DNA from: Acidobacteriota bacterium
Lineage (GTDB): Bacteria; Acidobacteriota; Blastocatellia; Pyrinomonadales; Pyrinomonadaceae
Assembly: GCA_963169175.1 (NCBI GenBank)
Contig: CAUJFK010000270.1
Span: forward strand, 1 to 16,643
Length of the DNA: 16,643 nt
Reading direction: 5' to 3'
Numbering within the stretch: position 1 is the stretch's first letter; the number at the start of each line of letters is the position of its first letter. A model generated the notes under the pieces. It was not told where the DNA came from. It ran no database searches and worked only from the letters and a program-made list of their open reading frames with translations. Made by a program: the position numbers and the translations under genes. Positions 1 to 7,728 of this stretch are shown here, in pieces.

Positions 1-1179
1 AAGCGAGTATTGGATTATCAGCGCTTCCTCAATGCCGAGGTCACCTTTGAAAATGGGATCCAGCCTGCCTACCGCCCGCCCGTCGCGTGTGAAAAGGACG
101 TCGTCATTTCGACCCTCGATCTTTTCAACTACCGGCAGCCCCTTTCCGCACGCACATTTTCGATCCGACAGCGTTCCGCGGTCCCCGACGCGGTATCGGA
201 TCAATGGCATGTCTTTGTTCAGCAAGCCAGTGCATATAAACTCACCCGCTGGCCTTGATCCAGCGACCTCGATGATCCCGACCTCCGGCCATTGGTGCAG
301 CGACCCCTCGGCGCACTCGCTGGCCGCTGCCACGATTTCCGCCATTCCGTAGGTTTCCCTCACCGGGCAGGTGAATGCGGCCGTGATCGCGTCCCGCTGG
401 TAGTTGTACACGGGCTCAGCGTTCGAAATCGCAACCTTTAGGCGAATATCCTTTCTTTTGGAGCGCAAGGCTCGCAATGCCAATCGATACATTGCGGATG
501 GATAACCAAGAATGTAACTGACCCGATAGCGGACCAGGGCGTCGAGATATCCGTCGATCATGTCAGGGGACAGGTGATAGGACGACAGGTACAGTTGATT
601 CATCCCCGCGTTCCAAACCCAGAATGGTGGCCTCTTCTGTTGTACAGGCACCACCAACTGCCCGCCGACGATCGCCCACCGGTCGTGTCTGCTTACGCCG
701 TACCACCGCCTGCAGCGCGCCTCGAACAGCGCGTACCAACTCCGGACCGTCTCTTTTGTTAGCCATATATCCAGCGATGTCCCGGTAGTACCGCTCGTAT
801 GCTCGCGAAACATTTTCGAGGTTCGACAATCATCAGAAATGAACGCCCGTGACATTTCCCTTAGCTGCCGTTTCTCGAGGATCGGCCAGGCATCCAGGGA
901 TGGAGCTATCTCGTCTTTGTCTGGCCAAGGCAGAGTTGCCCCTATGGCTTTATAGTACGGAACGGATCGGATGGCCCGCTGCAGAACCAATTGCAATCGC
1001 TCCGACTGCCAGTCAGCCCACTGATCGCTTGTCCAACTATCTCGTTCTAGTGCCTCCTCGACCAGCCTTTCGGATTCCCACCCGTACCTCCACCAGTTCA
1101 AATAAAAACCACGGGCGCTGGCGGCCACTGACCTCGACCGCGCCGGCAATCGATCATATACGGTTTGAGCAATACTCAT
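1..1179 (-). CDS. CapK/PaaK-type adenylate-forming enzyme (phenylacetate-CoA ligase-like), C-terminus cut by window edge
   Basis: The frame is open from an ATG at 1179 to the window edge: 393 codons without a stop, against about 430-460 for the family, so only the end is missing. The translation has the ANL-superfamily landmarks in order: the phosphate-binding loop TSGTTGTS at residues 128-135, the ATP/adenine motif ETYGMAE at 275-281, MPLIRYRVGD at 324-333, the Cys pair CACG at 342-345, and IEGR at 354-357. The family activates a carboxylic acid as an acyl-adenylate, usually for transfer to CoA. CapK-like members recur in capsule and O-antigen loci, where their substrates are mostly unknown. 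The gene starts 18 nt after the preceding glycosyltransferase stop, with no strong ribosome binding site, so it is probably cotranscribed and coupled. The family is clear. The substrate is not, and phenylacetate catabolism is unlikely here because no paa genes are near. Confidence 0.92.
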   Translation of the reverse strand, partial: MSIAQTVYDRLPARSRSVAASARGFYLNWWRYGWESERLVEEALERDSWTSDQWADWQSERLQLVLQRAIRSVPYYKAIGATLPWPDKDEIAPSLDAWPILEKRQLREMSRAFISDDCRTSKMFREHTSGTTGTSLDIWLTKETVRSWYALFEARCRRWYGVSRHDRWAIVGGQLVVPVQQKRPPFWVWNAGMNQLYLSSYHLSPDMIDGYLDALVRYRVSYILGYPSAMYRLALRALRSKRKDIRLKVAISNAEPVYNYQRDAITAAFTCPVRETYGMAEIVAAASECAEGSLHQWPEVGIIEVAGSRPAGEFICTGLLNKDMPLIRYRVGDRGTLSDRKCACGKGLPVVEKIEGRNDDVLFTRDGRAVGRLDPIFKGDLGIEEALIIQYSL

Positions 1180-1197
1180 TTTGCGGTTCGTCTCTGA

Positions 1198-2268
1198 CTA
1201 TGCCGACTGACGAATTTGAGAGGCTGCCGGTCTAGATCGCGTCTCTTCGAAGACTCGCTCCCATAGTGGCCGGACGTTCTCCCACGTCGACTTCCTTGCG
1301 GCTTCGCGACCATTCCGAGAAAGCGATCGAGCCAACTCAGGGCTTTCTATAATATTTACTACTTTAGCCGCGATTCCCTGTGCATCGCCAGATTCAGCAA
1401 GGAGCACGTTAACCCCATCGTTCACCATGTACGGGATCCCTCCAACATTCGTCGTGACGACAGGAAGGCCATAGGACCATGCTTCGATCACGGAAACCGG
1501 CGAGTTGTCGATGATGTTCGTATTGATGTAAACATCCGCATTCGAGAACTCTCTCGCTTTACCCACTGGATCCAAAAATCCGGGAAAGGAGATCGAATCG
1601 GTGAGGCCAAGAGTTGCCGCATATTCCCTGGTTGCCTCCTCCAATCCCTTGTCCGACCCAGCCATTACAAACGTCGCGTTCAGATAGCTCTTCTTCACAT
1701 GTGAGAACACCTTTACAGCGGTCAACGGGTCGTAAATACCATGGAAACTTCTCATCCATAGAAGCTGCGGTACCTTACTTCGTTGCGGGTTCATGATGGG
1801 CGGAAACTCATTCAGGACATTCGGAATTATGCGAACCCTAACTCCCTTCCCGCTCATAGCAGTCGCTAAGAATTGAGAGGGAGCCGTGATTATTCGGGCT
1901 CGATTGAATACCCGCCTCGTCCATTTGGGATAGCGCAGTGCATGCTCAGGCAAGTTCCCGCCGTGAAGGACGAATACAGAAGGTATGTTCACGAGCTTGG
2001 CGAGCCAACCGGCCAGGTCAGCAACTACAAAACTCGGTCCGCTATAAACTTCGACGATTACGACGTCGATCTGATGTCGTAGTCTAAGAATCGTGTATAG
2101 AACATCCGCGAAACGACAAATCCGACTGTTCCTTGTGGAAACGCAGGTAATATTGTAACCATCGCGACAAAAGTGCTCCGCAAGCAACTCGGCCTGAGTG
2201 GTGCTGTGACCGCCGTGCTTTCCGCTCAGGAAATGGCTTACCAGACAAATATGAGGCTTCTTGCGCAT
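1198..2268 (-). CDS. GT4-family glycosyltransferase (GT-B fold)
   Basis: The product is 356 aa, normal for a GT4 enzyme, which transfers a sugar from a nucleotide donor to a growing lipid-linked glycan at the inner face of the membrane. The N-terminal acceptor domain starts at once (PHICLVSHFLSG, residues 5-16). The Rossmann donor domain follows, with SFPGFLD near 227-233 and the catalytic region DNSPVSVIE at 254-262, then AWSYGLPVVTTNVGGIP. The classical motif is E-x7-E; here the first acidic residue is Asp (D254-x7-E262). The ATG at 2268 is the first possible start after an in-frame TGA, which is also the stop of the upstream gene. A perfect AGGAGG (2269-2274) touches this ATG with no spacer, which is unusually close. 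Donor and acceptor sugars cannot be read from sequence. Confidence 0.93.
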   Translation of the reverse strand: MRKKPHICLVSHFLSGKHGGHSTTQAELLAEHFCRDGYNITCVSTRNSRICRFADVLYTILRLRHQIDVVIVEVYSGPSFVVADLAGWLAKLVNIPSVFVLHGGNLPEHALRYPKWTRRVFNRARIITAPSQFLATAMSGKGVRVRIIPNVLNEFPPIMNPQRSKVPQLLWMRSFHGIYDPLTAVKVFSHVKKSYLNATFVMAGSDKGLEEATREYAATLGLTDSISFPGFLDPVGKAREFSNADVYINTNIIDNSPVSVIEAWSYGLPVVTTNVGGIPYMVNDGVNVLLAESGDAQGIAAKVVNIIESPELARSLSRNGREAARKSTWENVRPLWERVFEETRSRPAASQIRQSA

Positions 2269-2274
2269 CCTCCT
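2269..2274 (-). promoter_or_regulatory. consensus Shine-Dalgarno AGGAGG abutting a start codon
   Basis: The minus strand reads CCAGGAGG immediately followed by the ATG at 2268, so there is no spacer where 5-9 nt is usual. An in-frame TGA lies five codons upstream and no ATG, GTG or TTG occurs in the next few codons, so no better start is available. It may work through partial pairing or through coupling to the upstream stop at 2281-2283. Confidence 0.5.
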
Positions 2275-2280
2275 GGAGAA

Positions 2281-3636
2281 TCACACGTTCCTACGGAACT
2301 TCGGGTTCGCGGTTCGTCGAACTTTAACGTGAGAGCAGTTCACAATATTCATAAAGGTCATTCCCCACAAGAATGCAGGAGCTGCAAGACGCATACCCGC
2401 ATTCATCATGAATAGGGAGGACCAAACCAGCATGCCTACAAGGAGAGCTTCGCCGAATGTCGTTCTTTGGCGACGTAGGTTGACAATGGCAATCGCGACC
2501 AGAATGGCGATCGCCAAGAGGCCAAAGATACCATGTTCAGCGAGCAGCCTGGTGAATTCCGTGTGGCTCATTGCTTTATGACCAAGGTATTCCTGTCGGA
2601 GTTCGTATGCTATCCCGACCCCCGCACCGAAGGGCCGATCGAGAAAGATCTTCAGGTCAGCCATGACTATGTCAGCACGCTTTGTCCCTTGTGTGTCTTC
2701 GAATCGCGCTACCAAGCTTCCTCCCGTGAATTCGTCCAACACTGGAAAGATCAATGTGAAGAATAGAACGCCCGCAAGAACGATGGGAACCAGGCCTCGG
2801 ACGGCGGTCGAGGGCTTGCGAACCACGAGCAGCATAATTGTCGCAGCAATTGCCCCGACAGCGTTGTATATCCCGCCTCGCGAGAAGGTCATCACGCTCT
2901 GTGCAGTCATGAGCAAGGCCGTTAGGACGAGAAAAATGCTGAACTTAAACGACTTCCTGAAAACGACCAGGACCAGCAGGGCCAAAAATGTCCCAAGTCC
3001 AAGCATCGACGATACCTGGTTTGGACCAAAGCCTCCACTGGTAGCAAAGTTCGACTCGCCCGTGAACTGTATCTCCTCGATCGAAACCGAGAAAAAAAGT
3101 GTCACACAGGCGACACTGAACAGGGGTAGAAGGATCGCGATCAGGATCCGTCCAATGCCGGTCTTAGTCAAGGTTACATTCGCAAAGAAGATGCTGCTTA
3201 TGCATAGGAAGAAAGGGCCCGACATGTTTGAGCTAAGAATATTTCGAGCGTCACCCGGCATTTTGGTCACTAGTGTGATCAGGCAAGCCGGGATAAGAAC
3301 CGCCAGATACAAAACGGGAAGAAGCGGGATGCGATGATATCGTTGCCGGATCAGCGCGGCTATCATAATGAACGCCGAGATGAATTTTCCAAGCTCCCAA
3401 TAGATGGATACGCCGGCCATTCTCCATAGGACCTCGGCGCCGATAATATAAGCGACGATGACCCCAACTCGCTCCATCTTTTGGTCCTGCAACGCGCAAT
3501 AAAAACCAAACGCGAATAAGCATACTTGATGAACCAGCCCAACCGTTGGCCATCTGTAAATAATTACCCCGAGTGGTACGTGAAGGAGCGACAGCAGCAA
3601 AACATCCCGGAATGTGATGGATCTTCGATCCATCAT
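2281..3636 (-). CDS. O-antigen ligase/polymerase-like membrane protein (Wzy/WaaL superfamily)
   Basis: From the chosen start the product is a 451-aa polytopic membrane protein, starting with a hydrophobic segment at about residues 12-28 and with many further hydrophobic stretches. Superfamily landmarks are present: GGFGPNQVS around 201-209, SRGG at 252-255, then a large periplasmic-loop signature with DRPFGAGVG at 333-341 and the conserved histidine in SHTEF at 357-361, followed by LLAEHGIFGLL. Members polymerise O-units (Wzy) or join finished glycan to lipid A core or protein (WaaL/PglL). Sequence alone does not separate these roles. The frame opens at ATG 3705, overlapping the upstream gene by 32 nt. 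I prefer the ATG at 3636 (tandem ATGATG) because GGGAAGGG lies 6 nt before it and the extra 23 residues are polar and family-atypical. A 9-bp hairpin covers this start. A polymerase-like protein beside an ABC exporter is notable. Confidence 0.88.
   Translation of the reverse strand: MMDRRSITFRDVLLLSLLHVPLGVIIYRWPTVGLVHQVCLFAFGFYCALQDQKMERVGVIVAYIIGAEVLWRMAGVSIYWELGKFISAFIMIAALIRQRYHRIPLLPVLYLAVLIPACLITLVTKMPGDARNILSSNMSGPFFLCISSIFFANVTLTKTGIGRILIAILLPLFSVACVTLFFSVSIEEIQFTGESNFATSGGFGPNQVSSMLGLGTFLALLVLVVFRKSFKFSIFLVLTALLMTAQSVMTFSRGGIYNAVGAIAATIMLLVVRKPSTAVRGLVPIVLAGVLFFTLIFPVLDEFTGGSLVARFEDTQGTKRADIVMADLKIFLDRPFGAGVGIAYELRQEYLGHKAMSHTEFTRLLAEHGIFGLLAIAILVAIAIVNLRRQRTTFGEALLVGMLVWSSLFMMNAGMRLAAPAFLWGMTFMNIVNCSHVKVRRTANPKFRRNV
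3615..3635 (-). promoter_or_regulatory. hairpin over the tandem start codons of the Wzy/WaaL-like gene
   Basis: A perfect 9-bp inverted repeat with a 3-nt loop (GAA in the mRNA) covers the second and third bases of the first ATG at 3636-3634 and the whole second ATG at 3633-3631. In mRNA it could hide the start until ribosomes finishing the upstream GT4 gene (stop at 3674-3676) approach. One such stem is not far from chance expectation in a window this size, so function is speculative. Confidence 0.3.
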
Positions 3637-3673
3637 CGAAGACCCTTCCCGGAGATTTCGAGTTCGAGCAAAC

Positions 3674-4759
3674 TTAGGAAGCGTGCCTGTGTAAAAGCTT
3701 TCCATAGATCTCGATCAATTGAGGAGCAAGGCCGTTGATAGACCGGCTTTCGGCCGTAAAGGCTCTCGCGTTCGCTCCCAGTTGCTGACGCATGTTCGCG
3801 TCGGTAATTAGCGATTTTGAAGCGGCGACGAGAGCTTCAAAGTCTGACGGCGGGAACAGGATGCCGCGGTCGCTACTGACAATTTCGGGAACTCCACCAA
3901 CCTCGGGCGCGACGACCGGAATTCCATATGCCATGGCTTCCAATATTACATTCGGAGTGCCCTCATAACGGGATGTCAGGACTAACAAGTCAGTTTCATT
4001 GTATATGTCGGAAAGATCAGAAAGTTCACCCATCGAAGAAAATCTGTGGCCGTTCAACGACTTTTCAACGATGAGCTTCTGAACGCTCTCACGCATTGGC
4101 CCGTCTCCCGCCATTCGAAATTTCAGGTCAAAGGCAGGCAACTCGAAGGAGAGTCTGGAGGCGAGTTCAACAAACAATTCCGGTCTTTTTTCACGTGAGA
4201 GCCTGCCGACGAAAGAAATATTGACTTTGCGGTGATCCTCAGAAAATGGTCTCGCCGGAAGATGCGTGTCTTTGATCGCGTTGGGGACAAAATCGATTCT
4301 GCTCTTTCTTACGCCGGTCCTAATTGCTCGATCGACGGCAGTTTGTGAATTGGCGATCAGATGGTGCGGTAGCGAAAGCTGGCTCTTGCCGTATATTCCG
4401 TTACGATCAAGCTCACTCATAAGATCGTTGCGTATGGCACCGATGCTTACTATCCTGTTTATGCGGGCCGCGAGCCCGGCGTATATGTTCGTATAAAAAT
4501 GGGAGCTTTGAAGAATATCGGCCGACCAACTCGCAACGGACCTGGCAACCTTGACCACCCGCGCAAGTCTATTGGAATGTTCACCAACCCAATCGATATC
4601 TACCCCAATGCGCCGAATTTCTTCCTCGAATGCTTCTCCCCGGGTCAGGCAAAGCAGTTTCACGGATACATCCCGTTCTAATAAGGACTCCAGCATGAAC
4701 ATCAACTGTCGTTCGGCCCCGCCTCGGCCCAGTGTGCCGGCAAGAAAGCAAACTCTCAT
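3674..4759 (-). CDS. GT4-family glycosyltransferase (GT-B fold)
   Basis: The product is 361 aa and is a textbook GT4 retaining glycosyltransferase, predicted to act on lipid-linked intermediates at the cytoplasmic face. The N-terminal glycine-rich acceptor-side loop is GRGGAERQL (residues 11-19). The linker has HLIANSQT and FVPNAI, and the donor domain opens with ISFVGRLSREKRPE at 181-194. MAGDGP is near 216-221. The catalytic motif EGTPNVILE (E266-x7-E274) is complete and is followed by AMAYGIPVVAPEVGGVPEIV. The ATG at 4759 overlaps the stop of the upstream GT4 gene as ATGA (4756-4759), a clear sign of translational coupling. Family assignment is firm; donor and acceptor are unknown. Confidence 0.95.
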   Translation of the reverse strand: MRVCFLAGTLGRGGAERQLMFMLESLLERDVSVKLLCLTRGEAFEEEIRRIGVDIDWVGEHSNRLARVVKVARSVASWSADILQSSHFYTNIYAGLAARINRIVSIGAIRNDLMSELDRNGIYGKSQLSLPHHLIANSQTAVDRAIRTGVRKSRIDFVPNAIKDTHLPARPFSEDHRKVNISFVGRLSREKRPELFVELASRLSFELPAFDLKFRMAGDGPMRESVQKLIVEKSLNGHRFSSMGELSDLSDIYNETDLLVLTSRYEGTPNVILEAMAYGIPVVAPEVGGVPEIVSSDRGILFPPSDFEALVAASKSLITDANMRQQLGANARAFTAESRSINGLAPQLIEIYGKLLHRHAS

Positions 4760-5949
4760 AACGGACTAACGGGATGCTCCTGAACGTATTTGCGGAAAGG
4801 GCGATCCATTCTCCAGGATCGCTCGAGAAACTCTGCGATTCGCTCCTGCCAATTCTCAAGTGTGTATTCGCGTGCCGTTTCGATCGCTCTTTTTGACATC
4901 TCTTCGTATTGTTCGGGATCGGAAAGGACCTCGATCATGGCATCCGCCACCTTTTCTGGGTCGGGAGTTTCCAGGAGTATCCCACCGCCCTGCGAAAGCA
5001 GTTGCGGCAATATAGAAACCCGCGTCGTCACGACCGGAATACCGTACGCGAGAGCTTCGAGCACGGCTTTAGGAAAACCTTCTGATGCTGAGGTCGGAAA
5101 ACAGAACAGGTCAGATGCTTCCAACAGACCGAGAACTTGTGTCTGGCTCAGTTGTCCGAGAAAACGGACGTTCTCGCTGACACCGCAGTTCTCTGCAAGT
5201 GACTTAAGACGATCAAGCTGTGAGCCTCCTCCCGCAACAGTCAATTGCGCGTTCGGAAAGACCCTCAGGACCCTCGGGAGGCTCCTGATCACGACATCCG
5301 TACCCTTGCGTTCTTCCTGCCGACACGCAATTACGATACGAGGCCGGTTAGGGTCGAGTGACTCCCGCTTTGACGCGACCAACTGCATTTTGGTCAACGA
5401 CGTTGCAAATATCCATTCAATAGTTGAATTGCGCACGGAAGGCGGTGCGGGCCCACCGCCGGTAGCAAGCATTGCATTATTGCGGCCTGCTAATTTCTCC
5501 ATACCAAATTTCCAGAAACGCTCCGCGATCGTTTTCGGCCGCAGCCAGTTTCCACAGTGCCGAATAAAGATTCGCTTCCTCTGAAGGAGAGCGAATAGGA
5601 TCCCGATCGTGCCGACATCCCCGGGAATAGGGGCGTGAACCGCATCAGCCTTCCTGATAGCGTTCCAGATGGTCGGTCCTGCCTTGAGCAGCCAAACGGC
5701 AATTAGCAATTTGCGCTTGATGCCAGTGCCAATCGGGATAGACAACGGCTCGACAACAAGCTGGTTGCCTGACAGGGGCGTTAAACCGGCTGCATTTTCA
5801 CTACCTCCACATGGAACAACGAGTGTCGTGTTTGAAAAAAGCTCCGAAAGATAACGCATTTGAAGGGGGAATCCTCCGTCCGTTGCGTACCCAACTTGTG
5901 AATCGAGCATCGGCCAACACACCTTGTGTGAAATGACAACTAGATCCAA
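4756..5949 (-). CDS. GT4-family glycosyltransferase (GT-B fold), TTG start
   Basis: The product is 397 aa from the chosen start. The N-terminus runs into the first beta strand (LDLVVISHKVCWP) and a segment ATDGGFPLQMRYLSELF typical of GT4 acceptor domains. The donor domain has IACRQEERKGTD at about 207-218, TVAGGGSQ and FLGQLSQ, then the complete catalytic motif EGFPKAVLE (E290-x7-E298) followed by ALAYGIPVVTT. There is no ATG before residue 25 of the open frame. I chose TTG at 5949 because GGAG lies 9 nt upstream of it and it falls just at the first strand. The longer frame starts at TTG 5982, overlaps the upstream methyltransferase by 11 nt and has no visible ribosome binding site. The 3' end overlaps the next GT4 gene by ATGA. 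Sugar specificity is not inferable. Confidence 0.93.
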   Translation of the reverse strand: MDLVVISHKVCWPMLDSQVGYATDGGFPLQMRYLSELFSNTTLVVPCGGSENAAGLTPLSGNQLVVEPLSIPIGTGIKRKLLIAVWLLKAGPTIWNAIRKADAVHAPIPGDVGTIGILFALLQRKRIFIRHCGNWLRPKTIAERFWKFGMEKLAGRNNAMLATGGGPAPPSVRNSTIEWIFATSLTKMQLVASKRESLDPNRPRIVIACRQEERKGTDVVIRSLPRVLRVFPNAQLTVAGGGSQLDRLKSLAENCGVSENVRFLGQLSQTQVLGLLEASDLFCFPTSASEGFPKAVLEALAYGIPVVTTRVSILPQLLSQGGGILLETPDPEKVADAMIEVLSDPEQYEEMSKRAIETAREYTLENWQERIAEFLERSWRMDRPFRKYVQEHPVSPL

Positions 5950-5971
5950 TGTAATAAGCTCCGATACATCG

Positions 5972-6712
5972 CTATTCCCCAAGTCGGGAACGGCTCAGCA
6001 AACTCAACCGATGTGTCCTTATCACAGGAAGAGCGTTTAGGATATTGGCCAGTGTCCAGCTGCGCTTTGCAACAGATCTCGCGATCGGCGGAGCAAGGGT
6101 CACAGACCGACTGACAACGTTCATATTGGGAAACAATTCAGCTACCTGTTTTCGCCCGACCGGTAACAGGTCCTTATTTCGCGGATTACGCACGGCCGTG
6201 TCGTATATGAGAATCGTCCCGCGGTTCGCCAATACGCGATCGACCTCATCGGCTATCGTTCGCCGAACCGACATGCTGGTGACGGAGGAAAGCACGGTCG
6301 AAATAATGACGAGGTCAAAGAATCTATCGCCCCATGGCATTCTCGATGCGTCTCCAATGATTAGATTGGCAGAAGGCAGAGCGCCCATCGCAACCGACGC
6401 GCGTTCTTCATCGAGCTCGATCCCGTAGAGGTCGTTTTCGGCAAGGCCCCACGCGATGCAGTCGCTCAACCAGCCAAGTTTTCCATAGCCGATCTCGAGG
6501 CATTTGTTTCCACGTTTCGGAAAGCGATCTTTGTCCACGAGCATCTCAGATGCAACCCGCCTTCTTTCGAACAACATCAGCATTTCACCGGGCTGCCAGG
6601 GCGCGTACATATCCCGGTCGATCTCAAGGGCCCTTTTGCTATAGACCCCCTTAAGGCGATCCCTTTCCGCAAGTAAGGTTGCTCCTTTTCCCTGTTGGTC
6701 AAGCATTGCCAT
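5972..6712 (-). CDS. class I SAM-dependent methyltransferase
   Basis: The product is 246 aa from ATG 6712. The class I fold is indicated by motif I LEIGYGKLGW (residues 72-81), the acidic ribose-binding end of strand 2 GIELDEE (97-103), and GDASRMPWGDRFFDLVIIS (starting at 120), matching the GD(A)xxLPF-FDxV pattern of Methyltransf_11-like enzymes. It lies between a GT2 and a GT4 gene, so a glycan O- or N-methylation role, on a sugar or at the chain end, is the natural inference. The start is uncertain. The frame opens at GTG 6739, overlapping the GT2 gene by 41 nt; ATG codons at 6712 and 6706 are alternatives, and none has a clear ribosome binding site. The last ~30 residues are basic and Ser/Arg/Leu-rich. 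Position and substrate of methylation are unknown. Confidence 0.88.
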   Translation of the reverse strand: MAMLDQQGKGATLLAERDRLKGVYSKRALEIDRDMYAPWQPGEMLMLFERRRVASEMLVDKDRFPKRGNKCLEIGYGKLGWLSDCIAWGLAENDLYGIELDEERASVAMGALPSANLIIGDASRMPWGDRFFDLVIISTVLSSVTSMSVRRTIADEVDRVLANRGTILIYDTAVRNPRNKDLLPVGRKQVAELFPNMNVVSRSVTLAPPIARSVAKRSWTLANILNALPVIRTHRLSLLSRSRLGE

Positions 6713-7727
6713 TATAAGTTCGAGACTGATCCGCAACACCAGGCCGACGCATCACGTCAACAAACTTCTTTCCCGGATTTCCAAAGAAAGCTATTGTCAA
6801 GACACCCTGTACCCGGCCTATGAGATCCTGAAGGCTATGTCTGTCACGTCGCCGGATCGCCCAAGCCCCAACCCGCAGAAATTCAAAGGCTTGAAAACGC
6901 CAGAAGCGCCACTTATGAGAAATGGATAGCGGACCCACAATATCGGTGAAAACAAAGTAGTAGTTTACGACACATTTGAAGCCGATCTTTCTGCGGCTCA
7001 CCCGACCGTTTGGCGAATGAAGTTCTTCGCAATGTGCATCGCCGCACTGTACCAACTTCCACGTGCTTCGTGCCTTTAGCGAAAGGTGCGCGTCTTCCAA
7101 CACACCGTAGTCCGTAAAGAAGTGAGAGAACCTTAGCCCGGAATCAAATACTTGGCGACGCCACACAGCACAGGCCGTGGTCATAAAATCTACTTCACGA
7201 GTCCCGGTAAACGGCGGTTGCAAGTTGTTGTTAATTGGGTAACCGCACTCGAAGTCATATCGGCCGGGCTCAAAGACTGAAAGAAGGTTTAGTCGTTTGT
7301 ACCAGCGCCAGCGTTGTGAGCCGTCAATTTCGAAATGTCGATTGATCCGGTAGCCAACGACGCCACCGATGTTCTTCTCACCATCAGTGACGAATACGTC
7401 GGCCATCGCCTTAAGAAAATTCGGGGCGAGCCTGACATCATCGTCAAGAAGTGCGATCAATGATCCCTGTGCCACATCGATCCCAGTGTTTCTTTGCACG
7501 GCCGTTCCACCTTGCTGCCGTAGGTATTGAAGGTCGACTGCGAACGAGGTGCGCAACCGCTCAACCACGCTTTCCGTGGCCCGATCGTCCTCCGGAGCAC
7601 CATCGACAACGATGACCTCAAGCGGCAGTACGTCTTGCTCGGAAAGATTCCGGAGAAAGGCTTCAATTTCTTCGGGTCTCCGAAGGGTCGGGACAACGAC
7701 CGATATACTCAATTCTTTTGTTTCCAC
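6699..7727 (-). CDS. GT2-family glycosyltransferase (GT-A fold)
   Basis: The product is 342 aa, typical for a soluble GT2 inverting glycosyltransferase. The N-terminus has the GT-A nucleotide-binding strand ISVVVPTLRRP (residues 8-18) and VIVVDGAPED (38-47). The metal-binding DxD-type motif is LLDDDVRLAP (93-102), preceded by QRNTGI. A later acidic motif YGVLEDAHLSLKA (207-219, E211 D212) is the expected place for the catalytic base. Start is GTG at 7727, one nucleotide after the upstream stop (TGA-A-GTG), so translation is probably coupled; a TTG at 7712 is an alternative. The C-terminal part is rich in aromatic and basic residues (from about 250) but does not look like clear membrane spans. 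It probably adds one residue of the repeat unit or primer. Confidence 0.93.
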   Translation of the reverse strand: METKELSISVVVPTLRRPEEIEAFLRNLSEQDVLPLEVIVVDGAPEDDRATESVVERLRTSFAVDLQYLRQQGGTAVQRNTGIDVAQGSLIALLDDDVRLAPNFLKAMADVFVTDGEKNIGGVVGYRINRHFEIDGSQRWRWYKRLNLLSVFEPGRYDFECGYPINNNLQPPFTGTREVDFMTTACAVWRRQVFDSGLRFSHFFTDYGVLEDAHLSLKARSTWKLVQCGDAHCEELHSPNGRVSRRKIGFKCVVNYYFVFTDIVGPLSISHKWRFWRFQAFEFLRVGAWAIRRRDRHSLQDLIGRVQGVLTIAFFGNPGKKFVDVMRRPGVADQSRTYNGNA

Positions 7728-7728
7728 T

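Noticed and set aside
563..829. 88-aa minus-strand ORF in the CapK-like region
   Set aside because: It is a shadow in another frame. The frame open from 1179 to the window edge carries all ANL motifs in order, including the phosphate-binding loop across this stretch.
1..1190. Suspected pseudogene or frameshift, because no closed long ORF covers this region
   Set aside because: Row-by-row reading of the minus strand gives one continuous frame without stop from 1179 to 1; it only lacks its end because of the window edge.
2663..3337. 224-aa plus-strand ORF
   Set aside because: Antisense to the Wzy/WaaL-like gene; the translation is rich in Arg/Thr/Ser with no recognisable domain.
3637..3705. 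Upstream ATG for the Wzy/WaaL-like gene
   Set aside because: It has only a weak GAG-type ribosome binding site and adds polar residues not typical of the family. It is kept as an alternative, not as the preferred start.
4790..5584. 264-aa plus-strand ORF
   Set aside because: Antisense to a GT4 gene with complete motifs; Ser/Arg/Cys-rich and without domain signature.
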